A stretch of 64,000 nt of DNA from Draba incana. Lineage: Eukaryota; Streptophyta; Magnoliopsida; Brassicales; Brassicaceae. The translations under genes and the position numbers were made by a program. The DNA is taken from the NCBI GenBank assembly GCA_963576765.1, contig OY755213.1:35402718-35466717 (forward strand), written 5' to 3'. The notes below the pieces were generated by a model, which was not told where the DNA came from, did not search any database, and worked only from the letters and a program-made list of their open reading frames with translations. Shown here piece by piece: positions 22,928-34,143 of this stretch. Positions within the stretch are counted from its first letter, which is position 1. The number at the start of each line of letters is the position of its first letter.

Positions 22928-23839
22928 TTAATAAGCAGCCATTTCCATGAGCTTCTTCCAAGCCGGTCTAGCTGAAATCTCATTCCACCAGCGGTTCAGA
23001 TTCGGTCGAGACGTAACTATACTGCTCAAACCGGTTTCATCCATAATATATCTCAAAATAGGCATATGACTCAAATCAGCCAATGTGAATTCATCACCGG
23101 CCAAGTACCTATTCGTAGCTAACCGCTTCTCATAAACATCCAAGATCATCTCCATCTTGACCTTTTGCTCCTCGACCAAAGCGACATCGCATGGTTCACC
23201 TAACCTGGGCTTAATAACAAGGTTAAAAATTATGGGTAGACCAACTACGTTGAAATAGTTAGCCTCAGTTTCCATCCACTGGTCCACGATGGCTTGTTGC
23301 TCTAAGGTCTTGCCCAATAGGTCCGTTCCTTGGTTTGCATACTTGGTTGAGTAGTATCTTAGTATGGCTCGCGATTCTTGAAACCAACAAAAATCGAACA
23401 TATATAAATAGTCATAAATTTATTGTCAATAAAGTAAATGAAATATTTCCAAACAAAAAAAAAAAACAGATTTGTACTTTGTAAGAAATGTATCTAGTAC
23501 GAAGTAAATTTAATTACTAACTGGAGAAGAAATGAAAAATTTACCATAAAGCTTTAAATCTCCATCTTCAATAGCTGGAACTTGACCAAATGGCTAAATA
23601 CAAGAAAATATATATTTTTTTTTTATAAAGGATTAAGAAAAGAAATTACGTAAATATTAATTAAAAAATATAAACCTATAATTAATTTTAACCTGACGAA
23701 GAAGATGTTCTGGTTTTTTATGCTCATGGGTACTGAGGTCGACTTTAATAAGTTCAAAGTCGATTTCTTTTTCCAAAAAACAGTGCAATACTCTTTGTGG
23801 ACAAGCTGCTTGTAGATACCCATATACTTTGACCACCAT
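22928..23839 (-). CDS. Phi-class glutathione S-transferase, copy 2 (GSTF11-like)
   Basis: Exons 23839-23693, 23593-23545 and 23376-22928 have exactly the same lengths (147, 49, 449 bp) as copy 1 and encode 214 residues. The AACPQRV loop, PEHLLRQ, QVPAIEDGDLKLY, ESRAILRYY and FTLADLSHMP blocks are intact. It differs from copy 1 by scattered substitutions, for example YSTKYANQ for YAAKYADQ and RYIMDET for KYTMNET. Both look functional. In A. thaliana I recall a single GSTF gene at this position, so the array is a lineage expansion. Confidence 0.88.
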
Positions 23840-23941
23840 TTGTACTGAGTAAATACTGAAGGGGATAAAATGTGTTTTTGGGTAATATGATTTCAAATGT
23901 TTTAGAAAAAGTAAGGGATAAGGATAAGTGGATATGAATGT

Positions 23942-23953
23942 GTGCATTTTATA
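23942..23953 (-). promoter_or_regulatory. TATA box of GSTF copy 2
   Basis: TATAAAATGCAC on the minus strand, about 105 bp before the start codon, matching copy 1. Confidence 0.6.
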
Positions 23954-24589
23954 GGCTACAAAAATAAAATTGCTGTTTTGTATTTTTTTCCCAAAATCCG
24001 CTGGACCGGTGAGCATGTGAAAAACGTGTCTTTTCTTGTAATCTTGATTGAGATTTTTTTTTTTTTTTTTTTTTTTTAACTTGTGATTGAGAAGAATATT
24101 TACAAAAATGATTGAGAATAATGTTTACAAAAGACTGACAAATGGAACTTTTCAAATCTGAAATTTGCATCTAGAATCTACGAGATTGAAACAATAGATG
24201 AACCAAATTTTAGTAAACATCAACTTATAAGCTATAATTTAGTGTCGATATAGCTTTTTATTTTTGTTAAGATGCGAACTTTTAATATTACGTTTTCGTT
24301 TATATTTGCATTAGTGTGATTTAATCCGATAGTTTGTTATTACATATTCTTTCACTCAATCTAACTATGTCAAAAATCATTAAAGAGAATGTTAAAGCTC
24401 TGAATGTAAAAAAGTCTTCAGACTTGGATAGTAGTCTCCACTAACGATAACAACAGTTGAAATGTTTCAGACACAAAAATCATGAACATGTCTATAAACC
24501 ATACATTTAATCAAAGTTGTTCCGTTAAAAAAGGAAAAAGATTCAATAAGTGGATTTGGTAGATTGACTGAAATGTAAAAACATCATCA

Positions 24590-25493
24590 TCAAGACACAA
24601 ACGATAAAATGGAAACATAATTAGCAACAATTTCCATGAGCTTCTTCCATGCCGGTCTAGCCGTAACCTCATTCCACCATCGGTTGAGATTCGGTCGAGA
24701 CGTAATCAAACTGCTAAAACCGGGCATATTCATCATAGGCATATGAGTCAAATCAGCCAATGTGAATTCATCACCGGCCAAATACCGGTTAGTAGCTAAA
24801 CGATTCTCATAAATATCCAAGATCGTCCCCAATTTGACCTTTTGCTCCTCGACCACAGCATCGTCGCATGGCACACCTAACCTTAGATTTACCACAAGGT
24901 TAACAACTATGGGTAGACCCACTGCGTTGAAATGGTTAGCCTCAGTTTCCATCCACTAGTCCACGATGGCTCGTTGCTCCAAAGTCTTCCCCAATAGGTC
25001 CGTTCCTTGGTCCGCATACTTGGTCGCGTAGTATCTCAATATGGCTCGCGATTCTTGAAGCCAAAAAAAAAAAAGAGTAATCAAATATTTATAAAAAAAA
25101 ATTAGCAGATTTATATTTTGAAGTTGTTAGAAATTTGGAGATTTCTTTCACCATAAAGCTTCAAATCTCCATCTTCAATAGCTGGAACTTTCCCAAACGG
25201 CTAATAAAAACAAAAGAAATTTATGTAAATAAATAAATATATTCTTTGCTAATAAGTAATAACTATATATATATTAAAAAAAACTATACTCCAAGAAGAT
25301 TTTCTGGCTTTTTATATAATGGCTGTAATTTTATTTTTATTTTTACCTGGCGAAGAAGATATTCTGGCTTTTTATGGTCCCATGTATCGAGATCGACATG
25401 AATAAGTTCAAACTCGATTTCTTTTTCCAAAAAGCAGAGCAATACTCTTTGTGGACAAGATGCTGGTAGATAGACATATGCTTTGACCACCTT
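24590..25493 (-). pseudogene. Phi-class GST, copy 3, decayed
   Basis: Third tandem GSTF copy with exons at 25493-25347, 25200-25152 and 25053-about 24608, all with retained splice sites. Four lesions are visible. The start codon is AAG instead of ATG (25491-25493). A TAG stop at 24957-24959 replaces the Gln codon of IVDQW. Several residues are missing between the THMP and SRPN blocks of exon 3. The normal stop codon is changed, so the frame reads on to 24590. The conserved TATA block remains upstream (25582-25590). A short piece of exon 1 sequence is duplicated inside intron 1 near 25291-25320. Confidence 0.88.
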
Positions 25494-25581
25494 TTTTGTA
25501 GATGAAGAGGAGAAAGGGGGTTGGGGGGAAGGAATAAGATTACAAATGTTTTTAGAAGTAGTAAGGTTAACAGAATATCAT

Positions 25582-25590
25582 TTTATAGGC
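25582..25590 (-). promoter_or_regulatory. TATA box relic of GSTF copy 3
   Basis: TATAAAATG on the minus strand, about 90 bp before the lost start codon; same block as in copies 1 and 2. Confidence 0.5.
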
Positions 25591-25600
25591 TACAAATTAT

Positions 25601-25660
25601 ATATCAACATCTAAAGTATCTGTAGGCGGTATATCAACATCTAAAGTATCTGTAGGTGGG
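25601..25660. repeat. 30-bp tandem duplication
   Basis: Two adjacent 30-bp units beginning ATATCAACATCTAAAGTATC, differing at two bases near the end, upstream of the decayed GST copy. Confidence 0.85.
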
Positions 25661-25770
25661 CACGTGGTTGGTGATGGGTAGTGGTGAAATCGTGATTAAT
25701 AATAACGTTTACAAAAAGACTGAGAATAAACCAAAATTCCATTTAAAAAAAAAGGAGAAGACTTATTCAA

Positions 25771-27149
25771 GGGAAAACATACTAATTCTCCCTCAAAAGT
25801 TTTATATTCTCCCGAATAGACCCAAAACTTTTGGCTTGTAATATTTACCTATATAATAAAATTTTAACGTCTGTTTCACCCTGATTTTAGGTTTTCTACT
25901 CTATTTCACCACCAATAAAAGGTATACTCAGTTTTTCCCCCTAATTCGTTTAAACTTGGTTTACTGTAAACCAAGATTCAATTATTCAAAACAAAACCAT
26001 GTGTTAACCGTTTAATGACCCGATTACGGAACAATAAACCGGAATCAACCTGATTGTGAAACAGTAAACCGAATTTTGACCACCTGGAAACTTTTCTCTT
26101 TTGTCGAGCAAAACCCCAAAAATTTCCCAATTCATATCTACACACTTGTGAAGAACACTAAATTTCCCAAATTCCATATCCCAAAATCTAACCATAAATC
26201 TCACATAGTTTCGTCAATGGAAGATGAATTGGTTTTGAGGCCTCCTTTACCCAAAATTAAAAATCCCCAAATCTGAAACCTTTACCCAAAATTAAAAATC
26301 CCCAAATCTGAAAAAATATTCTTTCTCCTATGCTCGTTCGATACTCTGATAATTAAACCCAGACATTAGACTCTTTTTCCTTCTCTTAGGTTTACAATCT
26401 ACGTTATCGCATGTTTCTGGAATTACATGTTTCTTCTTTGATCTTCACCACGATTCTTGTGTTTAAATGGATTAACAAAATATAAACTCCGACTCAGAAA
26501 TTGTTGATGGATGAACAAAGCATAAACTTTGATTTGGGAAAATGGAGTTAGGGTTAACAAAGCATAGATTGGATTAGCAAATCATAAGCTTCGGCGGTCA
26601 ACAACTTTAACAACACCACTTCTAATTTTGATTTTGACTAAATTTCAAAGCTTTGTAATGGAAGCTATGTGGCAAAACCTTAGTAAGCAAAATTTAAAAT
26701 CCGGCAAAATCGTGAGTTTAAAGAATGGAATTGAGAACAAAATTTTGGGTCAAAACCAGTTTGTTGATGAAGAGGGTAATAAGAAGAGGTGCTTAGTTTC
26801 AGACAATGAATACGAATGTTTCTGATTCTCCAGAGAAATTCCAAATTGGGTGAAGAAGATGAAGTATCGTATAAAAAAATGTTTAAATTGAATTCCGGGT
26901 TTTGATTTCAAGTTTTTTTTTTAATACGGGTCGGTCGGATCGGGTTTTAATTTCAATTGGGTTTCCAGTTTGGTCCAATCATTGGTTTAACTGATTTATG
27001 ATCTGGTTATGATATAAACCGACAAAATCGACAATTAGGGGGAAATAAGCTTTGATCTTCTATTATGTGGGTAAATATTACGAGCTAAAAGTTTTGGGTC
27101 TATCTGAGAGGATATAAAACTTTCGAGGGGGAATTAGTACGTTTTCCCC
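25771..27149. mobile_element. MULE-like element with about 90-bp terminal inverted repeats
   Basis: The left end (25771-25861) and the reverse complement of the right end (27058-27149) align over about 90 bp, starting GGGAAAACATACTAATTC and GGGGAAAACGTACTAATTC. Both are flanked by TTATTCAA (25763-25770, 27150-27157), a perfect 8-bp target duplication. Long terminal repeats fit non-autonomous Mutator-like elements (usual duplication 9 bp); a hAT origin is possible but hAT repeats are shorter. The interior (1.2 kb) has a 32-bp tandem repeat near 26251-26310 and small frames (26218-26276; 26628-26825, 65 residues, unrecognised) but no transposase. Confidence 0.75.
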
Positions 27150-27440
27150 TTATTCAATGATGGATTTTAATAGCGTATAATTCTAAGAACAATCTATTGT
27201 TATTCAGTGATATTGGTGCATTTTAGAGTTTGAAATCTAGTGCTATTGGTCTTTGTATTTACTATCTCTTTATTAAGACAGTATTGGTTTTTGTATATAC
27301 AATTTTTCCACTAGTAGAGTTTAAAATCCATCATTATTTTATTTAAAATTGAAGTAAAACGACCAATTAAAGTCTTGAATTCTCCATCATTATTCATTTG
27401 GATTCATACAAATTGATTTTATTTGATGGAGTTTGAATAG
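27150..27440. repeat. Diverged relative of the MITE at 58383-59250
   Basis: TTATTCAATGATGGATTTTAATAG and later blocks such as GAGTTTGAAATCTAGTGCTA match the left half of the element at 58383-59250 in order. The right end is not recognisable. The MULE-like element apparently inserted in this MITE's terminal repeat. Confidence 0.5.
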
Positions 27441-28189
27441 ATTTGCCTTTAAGTTCACGTGTAATTGTTTCAATCACAAATACAACAATTTTGATTGTGA
27501 ATTTTCATAATCTCAAGATATCTTTGTTCGTTAAACTAAGCTAATAAAAACAAAACATCATTTTTTAACATGTTAAAATTTTCCATCCAGCCGATAACAA
27601 CATATCAATTAGAATATTATCACGATCTTTCCAATATTATAACAAGCCAGTGTTTGAGTTTGGTTAACTTCATGATTATCATGACTTTTGTTAACTTCAT
27701 GAGTTACAATGCTATAATGTACATCTCTCTTTTCAAGCATATTAGTGATTGTTTCCAATCAAAGTCTACTTTTTGTGATGAACTATTATTTGGAGTACAA
27801 AATAGTACTAATTTTAGTTGACTTTTTGGTGCTTTATTTTAAAATGATGGTGTCGTTTTTTGTTTGTTTGTTGTTTATGCTTTACAAATCTAATATTAGC
27901 CAACGTGTACCATAAATTGTAAAATAAATAATAAATCATTTTAAATGAACCAAAACTTTTTAAATCTGATATACTATTGGGATTGAGTTACTTATCATTG
28001 AATAAGTGTGATTTGGTAGATGATCACAGAGTCAGAAAAGTGAAGAAAACAAAAGCAACAAGAATGTATGTAATATTATTATTCACAGAACCATTTACAA
28101 CATATACACAATGAGTAGGAGAGTGTTATATTTACATATCTACTTATCCACAGTCGATTAGTGGACATGTAATCCTGTGAAAAGAGGGT

Positions 28190-29172
28190 TTAGACAGGAA
28201 CACGCCTCCCACGATAGCGATCCAGTAACTGATACAACCACCCAAACTCGGTAAATCTCAATTGGATTAGGCACATATGGCTAAGATAGTAAAACTGAGA
28301 GTAGTGCAAATGTACCGATCGGATGTATGGTTGCTGCAAAAGCCACCCCAATAAAGGTATCCTTTGAAGGAAAACGGCAAGTGTAGGCCAGAAACCGCTT
28401 AACATGACATAACAATGGAGAAAACACATCAGTAAGCAAATCAAAACTAACACAATGTTGTTTAGTAGAAGAAAATCCCAAAAAAGACAAACCTGAAGAG
28501 CACAAGGAACCCGTATGATTCGAGAAGCAAACCTAAAACCGGCCATCCAAATACAACCAACAAGAAACCCAATCCAAATGATATGGTTCCCTGTATATCA
28601 AGATCTATTAACTACTATATACTATACAAAACACCCGTGAGTTCTTTCTCACGACGTCGAATTGAATGCTAAAGAGATAGTGTCAGCTCAAGAACCTTAA
28701 AATTCCGCTGTTTTGTAAAGAATTGGATTGCTGGATTGATTCCAATGGTTAGAGTCACACCGGCTAAGAAGAGAATCTGTTCGAATCGATCAAAGAGATT
28801 TAAATATTTACCTTAAAGCTTAGCTAAAACTCGTTAAGAGCACAAAAATGGTATATACCTACATTCCCCATGGCGATGAGTCCCTTATCAAACACAAAAA
28901 TCACTCCAAGGAATGTAAAGAACACACCAAATCCAGTCAAGCCTAGTCCAATCTCTGCGACATTGTAGATACCATCACATCGTCAAAATTCAACAAGACA
29001 AGCCTAAATTCTGGAATTTTCCAGGAATCAGTAATGAATACGAGTGCAAAATTACCAAAAACTAATCCGAAATCGAGAGAGCCGATCACTAACTAGTTCG
29101 TGATTACAAGTCGATACAAAGAGATTATCGAAACTTACTTTTTAGGTCATTCATTTCGAACGAAGAAGCCAT
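28190..29172 (-). CDS. Got1/Sft2-like vesicle transport protein
   Basis: Small four-helix Golgi/ER membrane protein of the Got1 family, involved in vesicle traffic and fusion with Golgi membranes. Six exons (29172-29139, 28954-28863, 28776-28696, 28590-28493, 28397-28316, 28228-28190) sum to 426 bp and 141 residues, the family size. Key blocks are FEMNDLKKIGLGLTGFGVFF, LIAMGNILFLAGVTLTIGI, GTISFGLGFLLVVFGWPVLG, SGFWPTLAVFLQRIPLLGWL and the C-terminal DRYRGRRVPV. The obvious long frame at 28190-28546 is in another phase over exon 4 and is not the product. It matches A. thaliana At3g03180 by position (from memory). A hAT element lies 360 bp upstream of the start codon. Confidence 0.9.
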
Positions 29173-29531
29173 TGAATCGACGAATTGAGCAATCAGAAAC
29201 TCTAAAACGACGAATTCAAACAATTTTCAGATTTGAGAAAGTGTAGTTTGAAATCTCTTCTTCTTCTTCTTCGACGAACAAAAAAACTGCAAAATCAAAA
29301 TCGATGGAGATTGAGACGTGGTGGCGTCAAATTCAACTTCCAGAAGAAGGAAATGAGTTAAAGCTTCGTCATCTCCACGTCATCTTGACCGTGCCAGCTA
29401 TATATATAATTGAGAAATACAAAAAAAAACCTCCCAACTATTAATTCTTTCGAATAATACCCCACAAGATTTCTATGCACCCACATTAACATAAAGCATG
29501 CTTGCTCTTTTAAAGCAGTCGCTACTCCACA

Positions 29532-30374
29532 CAGTGTCGTGTCGTGCTTAGGTTCATTGGGCTCAAAGCAAATTAAAAAATGAGGTCTCTTTAATATAAT
29601 TTTTTTTTAAAAGCTAACAGAAGTATTCAAAACAAAACAATAGACGATATTGTGAAGATCGTATGACATAATCTCATTTTTTTTAATAAAGTCTTTCACT
29701 ATACTCTTATAATCTAAATTCTTAACTAGTTATGTTTTTATTGATATTATAGCTAGACAATTCAGTCTTCTTGTGACATGATTGATCGGAGATAAGAGTT
29801 GATCAACTTTGACTTTAAAAAATCTTCTCTCAACCAAAATTGGAATCGTAAACAATATTCGGTAAGCAATTCATGAGTTTGGATAACAATTTTTCATTCC
29901 TTTAAAAAATTGAACACTACCATGAATGATGAAAAATCACAAAAAAGTAAATTATGATTTAAAATTCAAAGAATAAACAGATTTAGAAATTACCTATGAA
30001 GAGGAAGAAGAAATATGTAGAAAGAAGAAACGTGCCGCTCAAAGTGCAGGTGCCGACGGTGGAAAAAGAAGAAGACAAGATACAGTAGTTGAGATTTTGA
30101 TTTGATATTCTTTGTAAATTATTAGGTCTAGTAATCAAGATTTCCATTTTTTTTATTGAAATTTTGTTCTTTTCTTCGAAAGTCTATATTTAAAATAAAA
30201 AAACATGCACACACATCACAAGTTGGGAATCGAACCTTAGTTGCACAACTGAATTTTGATCAATGTTTGACACTAGGCTATAACACATTTTTTAAAATTT
30301 GGAGCCCCTAAAAGTTTATATAATTTGGGGCCCTAGGCAAATGCCTAATAATTTACATCATAAGCACGGCTCTG
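29532..30374. mobile_element. Non-autonomous hAT-type element, 843 bp
   Basis: A perfect 8-bp target duplication, ACTCCACA, flanks it (29524-29531 and 30375-30382). The terminal repeats are short and imperfect: left CAGTGTCGTGTCGTGCTTA, right (reverse complement) CAGAGCCGTGCTTA, differing by a 5-bp duplication of TCGTG. The interior has no transposase frame. It lies between the promoter of the Got1 gene and the 3' end of the OXS3-like gene. Confidence 0.8.
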
Positions 30375-30592
30375 ACTCCACAGTGGAAAAATTAATCTTC
30401 CAAAACACCTTATCCCTGACATTTAAAAACAGATGGTAATAATTGTATAAAATGGAAGCTAATTTGTGAAATGGACGAGATTGGGTAGATTTTGTAAGAA
30501 AAATAAAATACATGACAGAAATTGGAGAAGTCAGAAAAGGGAGGATTATATATGAAGATATGAAGGCGAAGATGTAAAATGTTCAATCAAAA

Positions 30593-30612
30593 AGGCCCAC
30601 AGAGGCCCATTA
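30593..30612. promoter_or_regulatory. Paired GGCCCA site II-type motifs
   Basis: AGGCCCAC and AGGCCCATT stand 4 bp apart, the site II (TGGGCY) type common in promoters of growth and organelle genes. They could belong to the Got1 promoter, now pushed away by the hAT element, but the assignment is uncertain. Confidence 0.35.
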
Positions 30613-30976
30613 TAACGAAGCGCAACTCAAAGTCTAGCCCATAAAGCTAAAGTTATTGCAGAATTAAGATTTTTATTTTCTTAACTTATAATCCTTTTTC
30701 ATCAAAACCAAAATTCAGAACATTTGCCTGACCGAAATTTAAAGGGACAAAGGTTGTGGTGAATACCTAAATTAGTAAAATTACCTATAAATATATACGA
30801 TTAAGTGTAGGCTAGAGCTAACTCTAAATAAAACTGAATATTACAAAATTATCAAAGAGTCGATCGATCACACATACAAATTCAGAAGTTTTCGGAAGCT
30901 TGAAAAAACATCGTCCCAAACGGAAAAAAAAACGGTTCCGTTCCGGTTTATAAAAAAAAAACAGACACTTTCCGGT

Positions 30977-31681
30977 TTAGGATCGAGTAAGCAAAGAAGA
31001 CATATGAGCCGCCGAGAGTGTCTGAGCTCTCAAAGGCGGTCTGTTACCGCCAAGTCGCGGCGGTCTATCGCTCCCGGCGAGAAAAACGTCGTGACCGCTT
31101 AGATTTCTCTCCGATGCTCCGCCACATCCAGAGAATCGCCGACAGTGATGATTCTCCCGTCGCTGCTTAAGCTTTGAGTTGAATGGATTCTCAGGCTTCG
31201 CGAGATCTTCTATGGATAGTGCTTCAGACAACGATGTGAACGATTGTGATTTGCCTTTGTAATGTTTCGATAATCCTCTCCTGTTATGGAAATTTCCAAA
31301 AATAAGATTTAAAATCTATCCAAAACATTTCGAACAAAGTAATTTTCAAAAAAAAAAAAAAAACATTTCGAACAAAGTGAAAAATATAAGTTTTCAATTA
31401 AGTTTCCAGAAACGAACTCCTTCTATAGTATACCTCTAAACTATAAGATTGTTAAGAAAACACCCTAGTTGTTGGGTTTATTCTTGCAAGATCTACAGTC
31501 AGGGGTTATAAAGGGAAATTTTTGATTCTTCTTACCTTGAAGAAGAAGAACTGCGACGGTCTGAATCATCAGGAGAGTTTGGAAAAGAAGAGGGAGAGTT
31601 AAAACCATCTTCTGCTTCCGCGTCTGCGTCTTGAACGTAATTTTCGCGTCTGCGTTCTTCACCTAACATAAGGGACTCCAT
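30977..31681 (-). CDS. OXS3-like small nuclear protein
   Basis: Two-exon gene: exon 1 31681-31536, exon 2 31280-30977, joined in frame to give 149 residues (155 if translation starts at the upstream ATG at 31699). The protein starts MESLMLGEERRRE, has a Ser/Asp stretch (NSPSSFPNSPDDSDRRSSSS) running into RGLSKHYKGKSQSFTSL, then LAKPENPFNSKLKQ, and ends TLSAAHMSSLLTRS. The Ser-rich block plus KSQSFTSLSEALSIEDLAKP is the signature of the plant OXIDATIVE STRESS 3 family, nuclear proteins linked to heavy-metal and oxidative stress tolerance. Exon 1 is easy to miss because another frame is open across it. Matches At3g03170 by position (from memory). Confidence 0.8.
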
Positions 31682-31699
31682 TTGTTTTTGATAATGCAT

Positions 31700-32526
31700 A
31701 TTCTCTCCAAAGCTGCTTCTAATTTATTAAGAGGTTAGAAACAGAAACAGTGGCATTTATACGGTCTTTTTTTCTTTTAATGGATTTTGTATAATTGTCC
31801 CGTCGTACTAATTGATATATTTTAGTGTATAATATATAGTTCAAAATGGAATTACGCAATGAATATTCGAATTAAAAACATTATCTAATGCGTTCTGTTT
31901 CTCAGATAACATGTCACGCCCATGAACATGGGTTCTGGTTTTGCGGTCTATATATAAATATAATGTATTTTTTAATGTGGGGATAAAATATTTTTTGTGG
32001 AAGATTGCACATAATGATGAAACGTGGAAAGAGAGGAGAAATGGACGGTGATTAGAAGCTTGTTTACGTGGTGGGTGGAAACAGATGGCACGAAGAACGA
32101 GGTCATCGAGAATCTCCTCTGTGTAACGAATCTAACGATACGTGTCGAATTATGTTGAACAGACCATGATTGATTAATGAACTTTATTTTATCTATTTAT
32201 GGACCGTTTCCAAGGGCCCTTTGCACATGGTCGCTTTTACTCAACAATAAAATAACGTTGTGGCATGTAAAAATCTACAAGATTGAATTCAAAAAAGTAA
32301 AAAATGAAAGGAAATTGAAAATATATAGTTCAGGGCTCCAGGGAGTAGAACGGAAATAAAAAGTTTTCATCTACTCTGCTACTTCTTTTGCGATTTTCTT
32401 CCTAGCGTAAAACAAATTTACAATTTTCTATTGCTTTAAATTTTACTGGTAAAACACAACGAGCGTCGGAATTATTTGTTGTTTACTTTAAATGAGGACC
32501 CACTATCTATACCCTAAGAGTTATTA
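31700..32526. other. Spacer, no gene seen
   Basis: Upstream region of the minus-strand OXS3-like gene. AT-rich, with no supportable frame. Confidence 0.5.
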
Positions 32527-32706
32527 ACAAAGCAAGTTTTGTGGGCTACCAAAATGTTTATTTGAATTGAAGCTATATGACAAATAGACAAAGCAAGTTT
32601 TGTGGGCAACGAAAATGTTTATTATTTAAAACTATAACACAAATATACAAAGCAAGTTTTGTGGGCTACGAAAATGTTTATTTAATTTAAAACTCTAGCA
32701 CGCTAT
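32527..32706. repeat. About 60-bp minisatellite, three units
   Basis: ACAAAGCAAGTTTTGTGGGC recurs at 32527, 32588 and 32647, each followed by a similar AAAATGTTTATT tract. Units differ by small substitutions. Confidence 0.85.
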
Positions 32707-32974
32707 GGCTATGTGTTGAGTTACTGTCACTAAGACATTGGACATGAATATCAAAATCTTATTCGAGTCAATACATTTCGAAAGTAAGAGTGACCCAAAT
32801 TTCAACATTTTCAAGATAAAGGTAAGTAGAGAACTCGAATAATCGAAAGCCCAAGAGTTCACAATAAGGTCTATGGAGAAGCGAACACATGATCATCAGT
32901 TTCCTTTCGTACATTTCAATCAAAAGCAACTTTGAATTCACCATACTCAAAAGCTGAATTACCAACAAGAAGCT

Positions 32975-34143
32975 CGAGGACGAGTGATTCTACGCTATTC
33001 CATTATCAGAAAACCGACTGTTTGGTATTTGTCAATCTAGGGTTCATGATCAATTCTCGTGTCTAACAAATTATAGCAAAACACATACTATCACTTCATA
33101 TTTCAGAGGCATCTTAATATTTGTATAACAAGGGAAATACACATAGGAAAGAGATTCAATTTCACCAAGAAATCAGAAACTAAACATTGAACACAACTAA
33201 AAACCAAAGGATTCACTAGCTCTAATTCATAATTAGCATAACAGATATTACAGATTAGTGTGGCATGGAATCTCAATCAACAAAGCTGAGTTCAATAAAT
33301 CCATCAATCATTTCTGATCAATGATTGTCCTGAAGAGAAGTTTATGGCTCAATCTTAATTCAACAAAAACAATCTCAATATGGTAACAATTCAGAATCCA
33401 AACATAGAAAAGTAGAATAGATCCATCAATATCCAGAAGATAAACGCACAGATCAAACAATGAGACGGCAAAAACAGTAAAACTCAGAAAACTAAAAAGG
33501 CATTACACTGACTGGACCTTGAGACGAGATGAACCCGATCAATCCTTGTTCTTGAGGACGAGCTATTACTCTAATTTACGCTGTTCCATTATCGGAATAA
33601 CGATTGTTTGGTATTAGTCAATCTAGGGTTCATGATCAGTTCTTGTGTCTAACAAAGCAAATCAAAATACGCATACTACTACTTCATATTTTCAGATGTA
33701 TCATAATATTTGTATAACAAGGGAAATGCACCTAGGAAAGAGATTCAATTTCACCAAGAAATTAGAAACCAGACATTGAACACAACTAAAACCAAAGGAT
33801 TCACATTCACCAACTCTAAATCACAGTGTGCATAACAGAGATTACAGTGAGTTTCATAAAATCTCAATCAAACAATGTTGAATTCGATAAATCTATCAAT
33901 CATTTGTGTGTCATCATTTATCAATAAGATTATGGCTCAATCAAAACTCAACAAAAACACTCATAATTTAGTAAAAATTCATAAACCAAACAAAGAAAAG
34001 TAGCATAGATCCTTCAATATCCAGAAAATAAACGCATAGATCCGAAACATTCAAAACAGAGAAAACAGTATACTCCAAAAAAAAAAAAAGGATTACACTA
34101 ATTGGACCTGAGACGAAACGAAGAAGATCAATCCTTGTTCTTG
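32975..34143. repeat. Tandem segmental duplication, two units of about 580 bp
   Basis: Unit A (about 32975-33551) and unit B (about 33552-34143) share long blocks in the same order, for example GTCAATCTAGGGTTCATGATC, ATTTGTATAACAAGGGAAAT and AGAGATTCAATTTCACCAAG. Both units end with the last codons of the BAP31-like gene (CAATCCTTGTTCTTGAG). The duplicated part is therefore that gene's extreme 3' end and downstream region. Confidence 0.8.

Noticed and set aside
24054..24078. Long T-run as a possible retroposon tail
   Set aside because: No target duplication or element body could be found next to it; treated as a simple homopolymer.
27570..27821. 83-residue frame between the MULE-like element and Got1
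   Set aside because: AT-rich, no conserved motif and no splice-consistent extension.
28190..28546. Open frame of 118 residues over the Got1 gene
   Set aside because: It runs through two introns and reads exon 4 in the wrong phase; the spliced Got1 protein is in another frame.
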